A stretch of DNA of 64,000 nucleotides from Paenibacillus sp. H1-7 (GTDB taxonomy: Bacteria > Bacillota > Bacilli > Paenibacillales > NBRC-103111), in contig NZ_CP031168.1 in the NCBI RefSeq assembly GCF_022354825.1, positions 7,113,501 to 7,177,500 on the forward strand, in the 5' to 3' direction. Shown here one piece after another: positions 16,200-23,287 of the stretch (positions are counted from its first letter, which is position 1; each line of letters opens with the position of its first letter). The notes under the pieces were generated by a model. The model ran no database searches. It was not told where the DNA came from and saw only the letters and a program-made list of their open reading frames with translations. A program made the position numbers and the translations under genes.

Positions 16200-16386
16200 A
16201 AAAAACGCGCCGGACCTCTTGGTCCTGCGCGTTTTACTATGCCGCAGGGAGGCCAACGCGAGAAGCGTTAGCCCACCCTGTTAATCGATACAGGTGTGTG
16301 CTAACGCTGCTTGTAATGATGAAGTTGTTTGAACCTGAATGTATTCGCCGTATTCATGGGTCTCGGGCTCCTTCAATCATTTTGGT
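16200..16386 (-). promoter_or_regulatory. T-box riboswitch (histidine) with terminator
   Basis: Minus-strand leader of about 187 nt. A short stem I is closed by AATGATTGAAG (16371-16381) and CTTCATCATT (16315-16324), with a CAT triplet at 16356-16358 as possible specifier. The T-box AGGGTGGGCTAACGC lies at 16265-16279; the bulge reads UGGG, which pairs with C-C-C-A, and tRNA-His is the tRNA with C73. Antiterminator: GCGTTAG (16301-16307) with CTAACGC (16265-16271). Competing fold: GGCTAACGC (16265-16273) with GCGTTGGCC (16251-16259), extended by CAGGG/CCCTG. The terminator hairpin is 16205-16232, with a T run on the minus strand. hisS starts 112 bases downstream. Confidence 0.8.
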
Positions 16387-16392
16387 TTCATC

Positions 16393-16421
16393 ATAGTAAC
16401 AAATCGGCCCGAAACTTGCAA
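16393..16421 (-). promoter_or_regulatory. Sigma-A promoter of the hisS leader
   Basis: Minus strand TTGCAA (16416-16421), 17 bases, then TACTAT (16393-16398), putting the start of transcription near 16386, just ahead of stem I of the T-box. Confidence 0.65.
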
Positions 16422-16714
16422 GCTGTTTTCATAAGAACGGCGTCCGCAATTTTTTTCGGTAAATGGCTACAAGCCTCGTGGTGAGCAAACTATCGGTTAC
16501 TTCAGGGATGAGCGGCCTTAAAGTTTTGCTTTTAGCAAAACTCGCTTCGTAAGCATCATAGTTTTTATCGCCCTCCAACCGGAAAGTTCTTCGATACGCT
16601 TAACCGCTTTACCGGACTTAAACTATCCAATGTGGTAAAATAGACAAGACGGATCGAACCGTCTTTTTCCAAGGCAATTTATATTTCTTACATAGGTATT
16701 GGAGGGATACGATC

Positions 16715-17608
16715 GTGAACATCGGATTTATCGGACTCGGAACGATGGGTAAACCTATGGCGGGCCATCTCGCCAAAGCAGGGCACACCTTGTATATTTA
16801 CAATCGGACGCCTGGCAAAACGAACGACTGGAATGACCAATCCTCCGTCGTCGTTGTCTCTTCGCCGGCTGAAGCAGCCGCCAAATCGGAGCTGCTGTTC
16901 ACCATGCTGTCGGACGACCGCGCAGTGGAGCAGGTCTACTTCGGAGACAACGGCATCTTGTCCGGCTGCCAAACTAGCGGCGAGCTGCCGCTCCGCCTCG
17001 TCGTCGACTGCAGCACGATTGACCCGAACGTCAGCATACGCACGGCCGAAGCGCTGGAGAAGCTCGGCATCGACAAGCTGGACGCTCCGGTCACCGGCAG
17101 TAAGCCGCAAGCGGAGCAAGGCATTCTCACGTTTATCGTCGGCGGTAAACGCGAAGTATTCGAGCGAACCGAGCCGATCCTGCTGCTGATGGGCAAAAAA
17201 GCCGTCTATATGGGAGGCCATGGTGCAGGCTCCATTGCGAAGCTGGCCAATAACATGATGGTCGCTACGCATCTGGTTGCGCTGTCCGAGAGCCTTGCCA
17301 TGCTGCGCAAAGCCGGTCTGGATCCCGCTGCCTTCCTGGATGTCGTAGCCGGAGGCGGAGCGCGTAGCGGAATGGCCGAAATGAAAGGGCCTAAAATACT
17401 GGAAAACGACTACTCGCCGCAATTTATGACGGCTTTGATGCATAAGGACCTGGGATTGGCCGCCAAGCTTTCGGATTCGCTCAGCCTGCCGGTTCCCGTC
17501 GCCGCCGTCGTCAAGCAGCTGTATCAAACGGCATGCAACAACGGATTGGGCGAAGAGGATATGAGTGCGATTTTTAAATATTACGAGCAAAGCGCCAATT
17601 TAAAATAA
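16715..17608 (+). CDS. NAD(P)-dependent beta-hydroxyacid dehydrogenase
   Basis: A 297-residue member of the 3-hydroxyisobutyrate dehydrogenase family. The N-terminal Rossmann motif is IGFIGLGTMGKPMAGHLAKA (3-22). The substrate-binding motif DAPVTGSKPQAEQG (about 125-138) and the catalytic-Lys helix GAGSIAKLANNMMVATHL (about 171-188) are intact, so an active enzyme is expected. It would oxidise a small beta-hydroxyacid (hydroxyisobutyrate, tartronate semialdehyde or similar) with NAD or NADP; which one is not decidable here. GTG start, with GGAGGG eight bases before. It is a single-gene unit closed by a terminator at 17624-17665. Confidence 0.87.
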   Translation: MNIGFIGLGTMGKPMAGHLAKAGHTLYIYNRTPGKTNDWNDQSSVVVVSSPAEAAAKSELLFTMLSDDRAVEQVYFGDNGILSGCQTSGELPLRLVVDCSTIDPNVSIRTAEALEKLGIDKLDAPVTGSKPQAEQGILTFIVGGKREVFERTEPILLLMGKKAVYMGGHGAGSIAKLANNMMVATHLVALSESLAMLRKAGLDPAAFLDVVAGGGARSGMAEMKGPKILENDYSPQFMTALMHKDLGLAAKLSDSLSLPVPVAAVVKQLYQTACNNGLGEEDMSAIFKYYEQSANLK

Positions 17609-17623
17609 GCAGCACGATGCCGT

Positions 17624-17665
17624 AAGAGGGGCTCCCTTTATGCCGGGCGGGAGCCTCTTTTTTTT
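17624..17665 (+). terminator. Rho-independent terminator
   Basis: AAGAGGGGCTCCC and GGGAGCCTCTT arms followed by eight T, directly behind the dehydrogenase gene. Confidence 0.88.
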
Positions 17666-17710
17666 ATTTTCTGCATAAAATAAACGAAAACCCCCTAAGC
17701 ATTCCTTTAC

Positions 17711-17722
17711 TGGAATATTCCA
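17711..17722. promoter_or_regulatory. Palindrome before ArsR gene, candidate operator
   Basis: A perfect 12-bp palindrome, TGGAATATTCCA, 36 bases ahead of the ArsR-family start and therefore in promoter position. Confidence 0.5.
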
Positions 17723-17757
17723 TTTGGTATATATTGTTCATAAAGGGGATACATGAT

Positions 17758-18096
17758 ATGGGCATGAATATGACAACTTTGCTTGCGCTTGCCGAGCCCA
17801 ACCGGTATCACATTGTCGAGCTATTGCGTGACGGTCCTCTAACCGTTGGTGAAATCGCCGAACAGCTTGAGGTTCGCCAGCCGCAGGTCTCCAAGCACCT
17901 TCGGGTGCTAAGCGACTCGGGCATCGTCGAGGTGCAGCCAAGCGCCAACCGGCGTATTTACAAGCTTCGACCGGAGCCCTTCAAAGAGCTTGACGAGTGG
18001 ATCGAGTCCTATCGGTCCATCTGGGAAGACAGATTCGATCGTTTGGACGCTTATTTGCAGCAGCTTCAGGCTGATAATGACAAGAAGAAGGAATAA
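17758..18096 (+). CDS. ArsR-family transcriptional regulator
   Basis: A 112-residue winged-helix protein: LALAEPNRYHIVELLRDGP, then VGEIAEQLEVRQPQVSKHLR with the recognition helix QPQVSKHL, then a wing (SANRRIYKLRPEP) and a C-terminal helical part (LDEWIESYRSIWEDRFDRLD). No Cys residues occur, so metal sensing is unlikely. The N-terminal TTG frame at 17734 was shortened to ATG 17758, nine bases after AAGGGG. Members of this subgroup usually sit upstream of an AHSA1/SRPBCC gene; none is found in the 450 bases that follow, so the regulator appears to have lost its partner or controls itself. Confidence 0.85.
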   Translation: MGMNMTTLLALAEPNRYHIVELLRDGPLTVGEIAEQLEVRQPQVSKHLRVLSDSGIVEVQPSANRRIYKLRPEPFKELDEWIESYRSIWEDRFDRLDAYLQQLQADNDKKKE

Positions 18097-18549
18097 CCTG
18101 CAGCAAGCCTAAGCTTGCGAGCTTGAAGATGATCGGCTGTCTTCTGCACAATGCGGCACGCCAATGGATTCGGGGGCACATGGCAAGACGAAGTGAATGA
18201 ACAGCGCGCTTTAGCGCAGATCAGGGAAACCGATCAATTAGGATCGACTCGGGATTGCTTCCAACATTACCGCAATTCGGGATGTCCGGCCGCGTACTTG
18301 TAGCAAGTACAGCAAAGCCCTGCTGAACATCGGACGTTCGCCGAGTGAACTAGGCTGCCGCTGCTGCAACGGCGGTCTTATTTCGTCTGCATGGCTTCTC
18401 CGTCCGGACTCACTCTCGACTAAAACCGGGATAAATTATGCAGGCGACTCCGCCCATTCTTTATAAACGGGCTCCACCAAGGTATATCCGTCTGAAACGT
18501 TGCCGAAGCTGAAGCGTATGGTATGTAAAAGAAAAAGAGGTGACTGCAT
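18097..18549. other. Gene-free stretch after the ArsR gene
   Basis: About 450 bases without a supportable gene on either strand. A perfect small hairpin, GTACTTG-TAG-CAAGTAC, lies near 18295-18311. The position is where a START-domain partner of the ArsR gene would be expected, but I see no remnant of one. Confidence 0.4.
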
Positions 18550-18738
18550 ATGTATTTGCTCGCGATATTGCTTCCTCCCGTAGCGGTTCTGTTTAGCGGC
18601 AAGCCGTTCCAGGCTTTTCTCAATCTGATACTGACACTGTGCTTCTGGCTTCCGGGAGCCATTCACGCTTGTATGGTCGTTCACGAGAGAAAGCAGGATA
18701 AGCGTATGGAAAAAATGGCCCGCTACATGCATCGTTAA
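18550..18738 (+). CDS. YqaE/Pmp3-family membrane peptide
   Basis: A 62-residue protein with two hydrophobic helices: MYLLAILLPPVAVLFSGKP and FLNLILTLCFWLPGAIHACM. The LPP turn and the WLPGAIHA motif identify the UPF0057/Pmp3 family, small plasma-membrane proteolipids linked with salt and membrane-potential stress. The tail (HERKQDKRMEKMARYMHR) is basic and cytoplasmic. AGAGGTGACTGCAT precedes the ATG. It is a single-gene unit ended by the hairpin at 18790-18842. Confidence 0.88.
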   Translation: MYLLAILLPPVAVLFSGKPFQAFLNLILTLCFWLPGAIHACMVVHERKQDKRMEKMARYMHR

Positions 18739-18789
18739 CCCGGTGACCACCGTGACTATGCGTAGCAGAAAACATGTCCGCGAAGCCCA

Positions 18790-18842
18790 AAAACCGCCCT
18801 TTTTATGACGATAACGTCGTCACAAAAGGGCGGTTTGATTTT
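18790..18842. terminator. Bidirectional terminator
   Basis: AAACCGCCCTTTT and AAAAGGGCGGTTT arms around a TGACG/CGTCA inner stem; A and T runs on both sides. It serves the Pmp3-like gene and the convergent MFS gene at 18946-20190. Confidence 0.82.
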
Positions 18843-18945
18843 ATTATGGCATTAATCGGATTGTGGTAGCGATCCGGTCCTATGCGTTGATCGTGATGAC
18901 AATCGAGAAGGAGTTTTGTGTCATAAAACGCGCATGGAACCAAAT

Positions 18946-20190
18946 TTATGCGTTCATCGTATACGAAGCCGCGGGTTTCTTCCGCCGGATCATGACAACG
19001 TAGCACAGCATGGCTGCAATATCCGCCGCGGCTATAACAATGCCCATCGGCACGGCCGTCTCGCCGCCGCCGAGACCAACGAGCGGAGCGACAACGCCGC
19101 CCGAGATGAACGACAGAAGCCCGAGCAGCGCCGAGGCGCTTCCTGCGGCTTGCGCCTGGTTTTGCATGGCCAAGGCGAACGAGGTCGAGCTGACGATGCC
19201 GACGCTGGAGACGACGAAGAACAGCGGCAGCAATATCGCGTACAGCCCCGCGCCGGCCAAAATCATCGCGAGCAGCGTCACGCCGCCGACAGCAGCGATG
19301 ACGAGTCCGCTGACGAGCAGCCGGGCCTCGCCTACTTTGCCTGCCAATCGGCCTGTAATTTGGCCGGCAATAATGATGCCGAGACCGTTAATGGCAAAAA
19401 ATACGCTGTACATTTGCGGCGAAGCTCCGAAAATATTTTGAATGACGAACGGGGAGCCGGATATATACGCGAACATCGCGGCGATGACGAAGCCTTGCGA
19501 CAGTGCGTAGCCCATAAAAGTCCGGTCGCCGAGCAGATTGCGAAACGTCGACAGCGTGTTGCCGATGCCGCCCTTGGAGCGGCGCTCCAACGGCAGCGTT
19601 TCAGGCAGGGCGAGCCATACCGCCGCCAGCATAAGGACGCCGAACAGGCACAGCACGACGAACACGCCCGGCCAGGCCGTTATCCGCAGCAGCTGCCCTC
19701 CGGCGATCGGAGCGAAGATCGGAGCGACTCCGTTGACGAGCATGAGCAGCGTAAAAAACCTCGTCAGCTCCGTGCCCGAATACATATCTCGGACGATCGC
19801 CCGAGAAATCACGATCCCTGCGGCTCCGGCGACGCCTTGAATGAACCGCAGGGCAATAAGGGCCCAGATCGACGGGCTGAACGCACATAAGAGCGACGCG
19901 ATCATGTAGACGAACAGCCCGACCATCAGCGGCTTTCTGCGTCCTCGCACGTCGCTGAGAGGACCGGCGAGCAATTGCCCGAGCGACAGTCCGAGCAAGC
20001 AGAAGGTCAAGCTTAGCTGGGCCAATGACGGCGTCGTTTGCAAATCATCGGCAAGCGTCGGCAGCGCCGGCAAATACATATCGATCGACAAAGGTCCGAA
20101 CGAAGCCAGTGCTCCGAGAATCAGCGCCATCCACAGCCTTCGGGTACGAGGGGTTGCTTCATTGGGGAGACTCATAGAGTTAGAGATCAT
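18946..20190 (-). CDS. Bcr/CflA-type multidrug efflux MFS transporter
   Basis: A 414-residue, twelve-helix permease. The first helix region GALASFGPLSIDMYLPALPT is the hallmark of the Bcr/CflA subfamily, followed by LADDLQTTPSLAQLSLTFCL and GPLSDVRGRRKPLM, the loop 2-3 motif A. ISRAIVRDMYSG is the helix-5 drug/proton antiporter region. These pumps export bicyclomycin, chloramphenicol or related compounds. The gene lies 86 bases behind a MarR regulator on the same strand. A 15-bp palindrome and an inverted repeat fill the gap. AGGAAGG is very close to the ATG at 20190, so the exact start is uncertain. Confidence 0.88.
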   Translation of the reverse strand: MISNSMSLPNEATPRTRRLWMALILGALASFGPLSIDMYLPALPTLADDLQTTPSLAQLSLTFCLLGLSLGQLLAGPLSDVRGRRKPLMVGLFVYMIASLLCAFSPSIWALIALRFIQGVAGAAGIVISRAIVRDMYSGTELTRFFTLLMLVNGVAPIFAPIAGGQLLRITAWPGVFVVLCLFGVLMLAAVWLALPETLPLERRSKGGIGNTLSTFRNLLGDRTFMGYALSQGFVIAAMFAYISGSPFVIQNIFGASPQMYSVFFAINGLGIIIAGQITGRLAGKVGEARLLVSGLVIAAVGGVTLLAMILAGAGLYAILLPLFFVVSSVGIVSSTSFALAMQNQAQAAGSASALLGLLSFISGGVVAPLVGLGGGETAVPMGIVIAAADIAAMLCYVVMIRRKKPAASYTMNA

Positions 20191-20204
20191 TCCTTCCTAT
20201 AGAG

Positions 20205-20240
20205 ATTCGAGATTCGCGCTCTAAGTCTCGAATTTCGAGA
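20205..20240. promoter_or_regulatory. Nested inverted repeats before the Bcr/CflA gene
   Basis: ATTCGAGA (20205-20212) pairs with TCTCGAAT (20226-20233), and TCTCGAATTTCGAGA (20226-20240) is itself an odd-centred palindrome. They lie 15-50 bases before the exporter start and could be an operator or an mRNA switch. The core resembles the B. subtilis MhqR operator more than the nearby MarR palindrome does. Confidence 0.5.
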
Positions 20241-20276
20241 AATTGCGCTTTATTATTCGCTAATCTATTTAGACAA

Positions 20277-20723
20277 CTAATTATTATCGCGCTGTCCTGC
20301 TTCAAGATCCTGATGCATCTGCAGCAGCAGCCTCCGGAACAGCAGCTTCTCCTCCGGACTGAAATTCCGGAAGCATTGCTCCTCAATAGTACGGAGCGCC
20401 TCCTTCACCTTTCCTGCTGCAAAGCGGCCCTTCTCCGTCAAATACACCCGGGATACTCGCTGATCTTCCGCATCAGGCTTGCGCTCGACAAGTCCGGCTT
20501 TCTCCATCCGGGTGATCATGACCGTCAAGGTTGCAGGCTGAATATGCATGCTGTTGGCGAGCTCCTTCTGCATTTGACCATCCTTATCGGAGAGTCTTAA
20601 CAGCAGCGGAGGCTGGCCCGGAAATACATCGTACTCCTGAATAAGCCGATCGACATTATGCCGGTAAAGCTTCAAAACATGCTTCATTAGATGCGTTAAA
20701 GCATTCGAATGGTTGTATTCCAT
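20277..20723 (-). CDS. MarR-family transcriptional regulator
   Basis: A 148-residue winged-helix protein: LANSMHIQPATLTVMITRME is the recognition helix region, KAGLVERKPDAEDQRVSRVY the wing with the DxR motif. N- and C-terminal helices for dimerisation are present (MKHVLKLYRHNVDRLIQE; SPEEKLLFRRLLLQMHQDLE). It stands directly upstream of the efflux gene. A perfect palindrome covers its own promoter region, and a partial copy (TTTAGACAACTAA, 20268-20280) overlaps its stop codon, so repression of both genes is likely. Ligand unknown. Confidence 0.88.
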   Translation of the reverse strand: MEYNHSNALTHLMKHVLKLYRHNVDRLIQEYDVFPGQPPLLLRLSDKDGQMQKELANSMHIQPATLTVMITRMEKAGLVERKPDAEDQRVSRVYLTEKGRFAAGKVKEALRTIEEQCFRNFSPEEKLLFRRLLLQMHQDLEAGQRDNN

Positions 20724-20738
20724 CGTCCGCCCCCCTAT

Positions 20739-20754
20739 TTAGTTAGCTAACTAA
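20739..20754. promoter_or_regulatory. MarR operator palindrome
   Basis: A perfect 16-bp palindrome, TTAGTTAGCTAACTAA, beginning 15 bases upstream of the MarR-family start. Confidence 0.75.
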
Positions 20755-21028
20755 TCAAATGCAAGTGTAAAGGATTGCCTAGCTGGAGTCAATATATTTT
20801 ATCTTGAGAAATGTTAATTTAAGTAAAAGAATTGTGAATTTTAGCTATATTCCGAAGCTGGAAATCCTTATAAGCTGAAAGGGAGGACGTGCAATCAGGC
20901 CGTGTATTAAGGAGGCCGAAGCGTCTGACGGAGATCGTAAGGGAGGTGAATGGTTCCAGCGTTATCGCGTACCAGAATCACAGCTCTTTTTTTATTCCTG
21001 AAATTCCAAATTCGAGGAGGATGCATTA
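20755..21028. other. AT-rich promoter spacer of the secreted protein gene
   Basis: AT-rich for about 120 bases, then several purine-rich AGGAGG-like runs (20907, 20940, 21015). Only the last, GAGGAGGATGCATTA, stands at an ATG of a convincing gene. An open frame from 20950 that overlaps the secreted protein gene is rejected. Confidence 0.4.
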
Positions 21029-22504
21029 ATGAGGAGCCTGCGCTGGCTGAACAAAAAGTCTTTATCGATGTCCTTGCTGTTTTTATTATGCTTCACGCTT
21101 GTACCCGTCTTTACCGTATCCACCGCTTTCGCCGCGACCAAGACCGTTCCTGCGGGGGATGTAGCCGCACTGCGCAGCTATTTGGCCAGCGCCCAGCCCG
21201 GCGATATCATTGAATTATCCGGGACCTACAACATTTCGGACGGCACTATCGCCACTTCTGTAAGCGGTTCCAGTAACAATTATATTACGATCCGCGGCAC
21301 CGGCAGCGGAGCTACGCTCAATTATACGGCTTCCGCAGGCAACGCAGCGTTTCATATTAAGCACGGCTACTACAAGCTTGAGAATGTGACGATCAACTCC
21401 AACTCGAACTCCAACAAAGGACTTTTGATTGAAGCCTCCCACGGCTTCGTTACGAATGTGACGGTGAAAAACACGTTGGCCGAAGGGTTCAAAATCCGCA
21501 AAAACAGCCAATACTGGCTGATCAGCAGCAGCTCCGCGCAGTATACGGGGCAGAGCGGCAAATTCGGGGAAGGCTTCTATGTCGGAGACGCCGACCAGAA
21601 CTGGACAACGGCTCCGAACGCAGACCAAAGCGGCTATATTACGTTCCTGAACTGCAGCACGGTGGAGACCAAAAACGACGGCTTCGATTTTAAAGAAGGC
21701 ACACACCATATTAAAGTCATCGGCGCCGATATCGATTTCCAGAACACCGTTCCCGAATCGACTGTAGGCAATAACGGAATGTACATTCGCGCCAATAACG
21801 TGCAGGTCATCGATACGACGGTGAAAAATAACGCAGGCACAGGGCAAGCCTACCGCGCAAATAAAACAACCGCCTCCGACGGCATTTCCTACGGCAGCAA
21901 CCTGGAGCTGAAAGCCGTATCCGGCGTGAACCTTGCCGGCGCTCTCATTCATACTAACTTCACCTCGAACAAACTGTATACCGACTATACGATGACCGGC
22001 GTTACGGGCGGGCTGTACGCTTCCGGCTCGGCAACCGCTACCTCCCTTGCCCCGTCTTCCTTCACGGAAATGACGTGGACCGGCGAAGGCGGAGACACCT
22101 ACAGCACCGGCACCGCTACGAATCTCGCCTTGAACAAAACCGCAACCGCATCTACGGAATGGAGCGCCACCTACTCCGCTGCCAAGGCGGTCGACGGCTC
22201 AACAAGCACGCGCTGGGCATCGGCAAGCGGTACGAACAACGGCCAATGGCTGCGGGTCGATTTCGGCTCCAGCCAAACGTACGGCAAAGTGGTCATCAAG
22301 GAAACGAACTACGCGAATATAACTTCCTTCAAGCTGCAATCGTCCTCTGACGGCACTAACTTTACCGATATTACGACCGGCACGACCATCGGAGCCTCCA
22401 AAACGATCACATTCACTCCTGTAACGTCCCGTTATATCCGGCTGCTGGTCGTTACCGCAACGGACGAAGCGAACGTGAATGAATTCGAGGTATACGCAAA
22501 TTAA
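21029..22504 (+). CDS. Secreted beta-helix polysaccharide lyase-like protein with discoidin domain
   Basis: A 491-residue exported protein. The signal peptide ends near AFA-ATKT (residue 36). Residues about 45-340 form repeating short beta-strand units (YITIRGTGSG, YKLENVTINSNS, HGFVTNVTVKNT, HHIKVIGADIDF, NVQVIDTTVKNN), the pattern of a right-handed parallel beta-helix. NDGFDFKEG near residue 215 resembles the calcium-site region of PL9-type pectate lyases. Residues about 360-490 are an F5/8 type C (CBM32-like) domain: NLALNKTATAS, WASASGTNNGQWLRVDFG, YIRLLVVTATDEANVNEFEV. It probably binds and cleaves a plant or microbial polysaccharide outside the cell. Catalytic residues were not confirmed, so lyase activity is inferred. 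A terminator follows. Confidence 0.8.
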   Translation: MRSLRWLNKKSLSMSLLFLLCFTLVPVFTVSTAFAATKTVPAGDVAALRSYLASAQPGDIIELSGTYNISDGTIATSVSGSSNNYITIRGTGSGATLNYTASAGNAAFHIKHGYYKLENVTINSNSNSNKGLLIEASHGFVTNVTVKNTLAEGFKIRKNSQYWLISSSSAQYTGQSGKFGEGFYVGDADQNWTTAPNADQSGYITFLNCSTVETKNDGFDFKEGTHHIKVIGADIDFQNTVPESTVGNNGMYIRANNVQVIDTTVKNNAGTGQAYRANKTTASDGISYGSNLELKAVSGVNLAGALIHTNFTSNKLYTDYTMTGVTGGLYASGSATATSLAPSSFTEMTWTGEGGDTYSTGTATNLALNKTATASTEWSATYSAAKAVDGSTSTRWASASGTNNGQWLRVDFGSSQTYGKVVIKETNYANITSFKLQSSSDGTNFTDITTGTTIGASKTITFTPVTSRYIRLLVVTATDEANVNEFEVYAN

Positions 22505-22528
22505 TCACATATAAATAAAGCGCATGAA

Positions 22529-22577
22529 AGGGCCCGCTCCGTAAGGCTTTCGAACCTGCCGGGGCGGATCCTTTTTT
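22529..22577 (+). terminator. Rho-independent terminator
   Basis: GGGCCCGCTCCG and CGGGGCGGATCC arms followed by six T, behind the secreted protein gene. Confidence 0.75.
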
Positions 22578-22597
22578 CCATATCCCGCTGCTTCGTG

Positions 22598-23287
22598 CTA
22601 TAAAATGAACCGGTAGCCGGCTCCCCATACCGTATCGATATATTGCGGCTTGGAGGGATGCAGCTCGATCTTTTCCCGGATTTTGCGGATATGAACGGTT
22701 ACCGTTGCGTTGTCTCCCATCGAATCCAGCCCCCATATATGCTCGAACAGCTGCTCCTTGCTGAACACCCGGTTCGGGTTCGTAGCCAAAAAGGTGAGCA
22801 GATCGAACTCCTTCGTCGTAAAGACGACCTCGTTCCCGTTTACATAGACACGCCGTGAAGCTTTGTCGATCAGCAGACCGCGGACCCGGACCTCCTCGCT
22901 TTTGGCTTCCCGCTGGCCAAGCAGCCTCTCGTATCGGGATAAATGGGCCTTCACTCTGGCGACAAGCTCGCCGGGACTGAACGGCTTAATGATATAATCG
23001 TCCGCTCCGAGCCCGAGTCCGCGTATTTTATCGATGTCTTCCTTTTTTGCGGAAACCATCAGGATAGGGATGTTGTGCTCGTCGCGGATTTTGCGGCATA
23101 TTTCGAAGCCGTCCACCTTAGGCAGCATGAGATCGAGAATAATCAGGTCATAAGCGCCGCTCAACGCTTCCCGGAGTCCCGTATCACCGCTGTGCTCCAT
23201 ATGAACGTTATAGCCGTTGATCTCCAAATAGTCTCTCTCCAGCTCGGCAATGCTCGCTTCGTCTTCAATAATCAATATGCTGGTCAT
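22598..23287 (-). CDS. OmpR/PhoB-family response regulator
   Basis: A 229-residue two-domain regulator. Receiver: ILIIEDE (acidic pocket), DLIILDLMLPKVDGFE with phospho-acceptor Asp, LMVSAKKE with the conserved Ser, DDYIIKPF with the conserved Lys. C-terminal winged helix: EVVFTTKEFDLLTFLATNPN, RVFSKEQLFEHIWG, VHIRKIREKIE. It overlaps the kinase gene by 23 bases and is the last gene of a five-gene minus-strand operon. The longest frame begins at 23389, but GGGAG stands eight bases before ATG 23287, where the receiver starts. It probably regulates the operon itself in response to the paired kinase. Confidence 0.92.
   Translation of the reverse strand: MTSILIIEDEASIAELERDYLEINGYNVHMEHSGDTGLREALSGAYDLIILDLMLPKVDGFEICRKIRDEHNIPILMVSAKKEDIDKIRGLGLGADDYIIKPFSPGELVARVKAHLSRYERLLGQREAKSEEVRVRGLLIDKASRRVYVNGNEVVFTTKEFDLLTFLATNPNRVFSKEQLFEHIWGLDSMGDNATVTVHIRKIREKIELHPSKPQYIDTVWGAGYRFIL

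Noticed and set aside
16688..17590. 300-codon - strand frame
   Set aside because: Mirror of the dehydrogenase gene, whose motifs are intact.
18916..19890. 324-codon + strand frame rich in Arg, Asp and Gln
   Set aside because: Antisense to the Bcr/CflA transporter; composition typical of a reversed membrane protein gene.
20950..21213. 87-codon frame with a fair ribosome site
   Set aside because: Overlaps the signal peptide of the secreted protein in another frame and has no family features.
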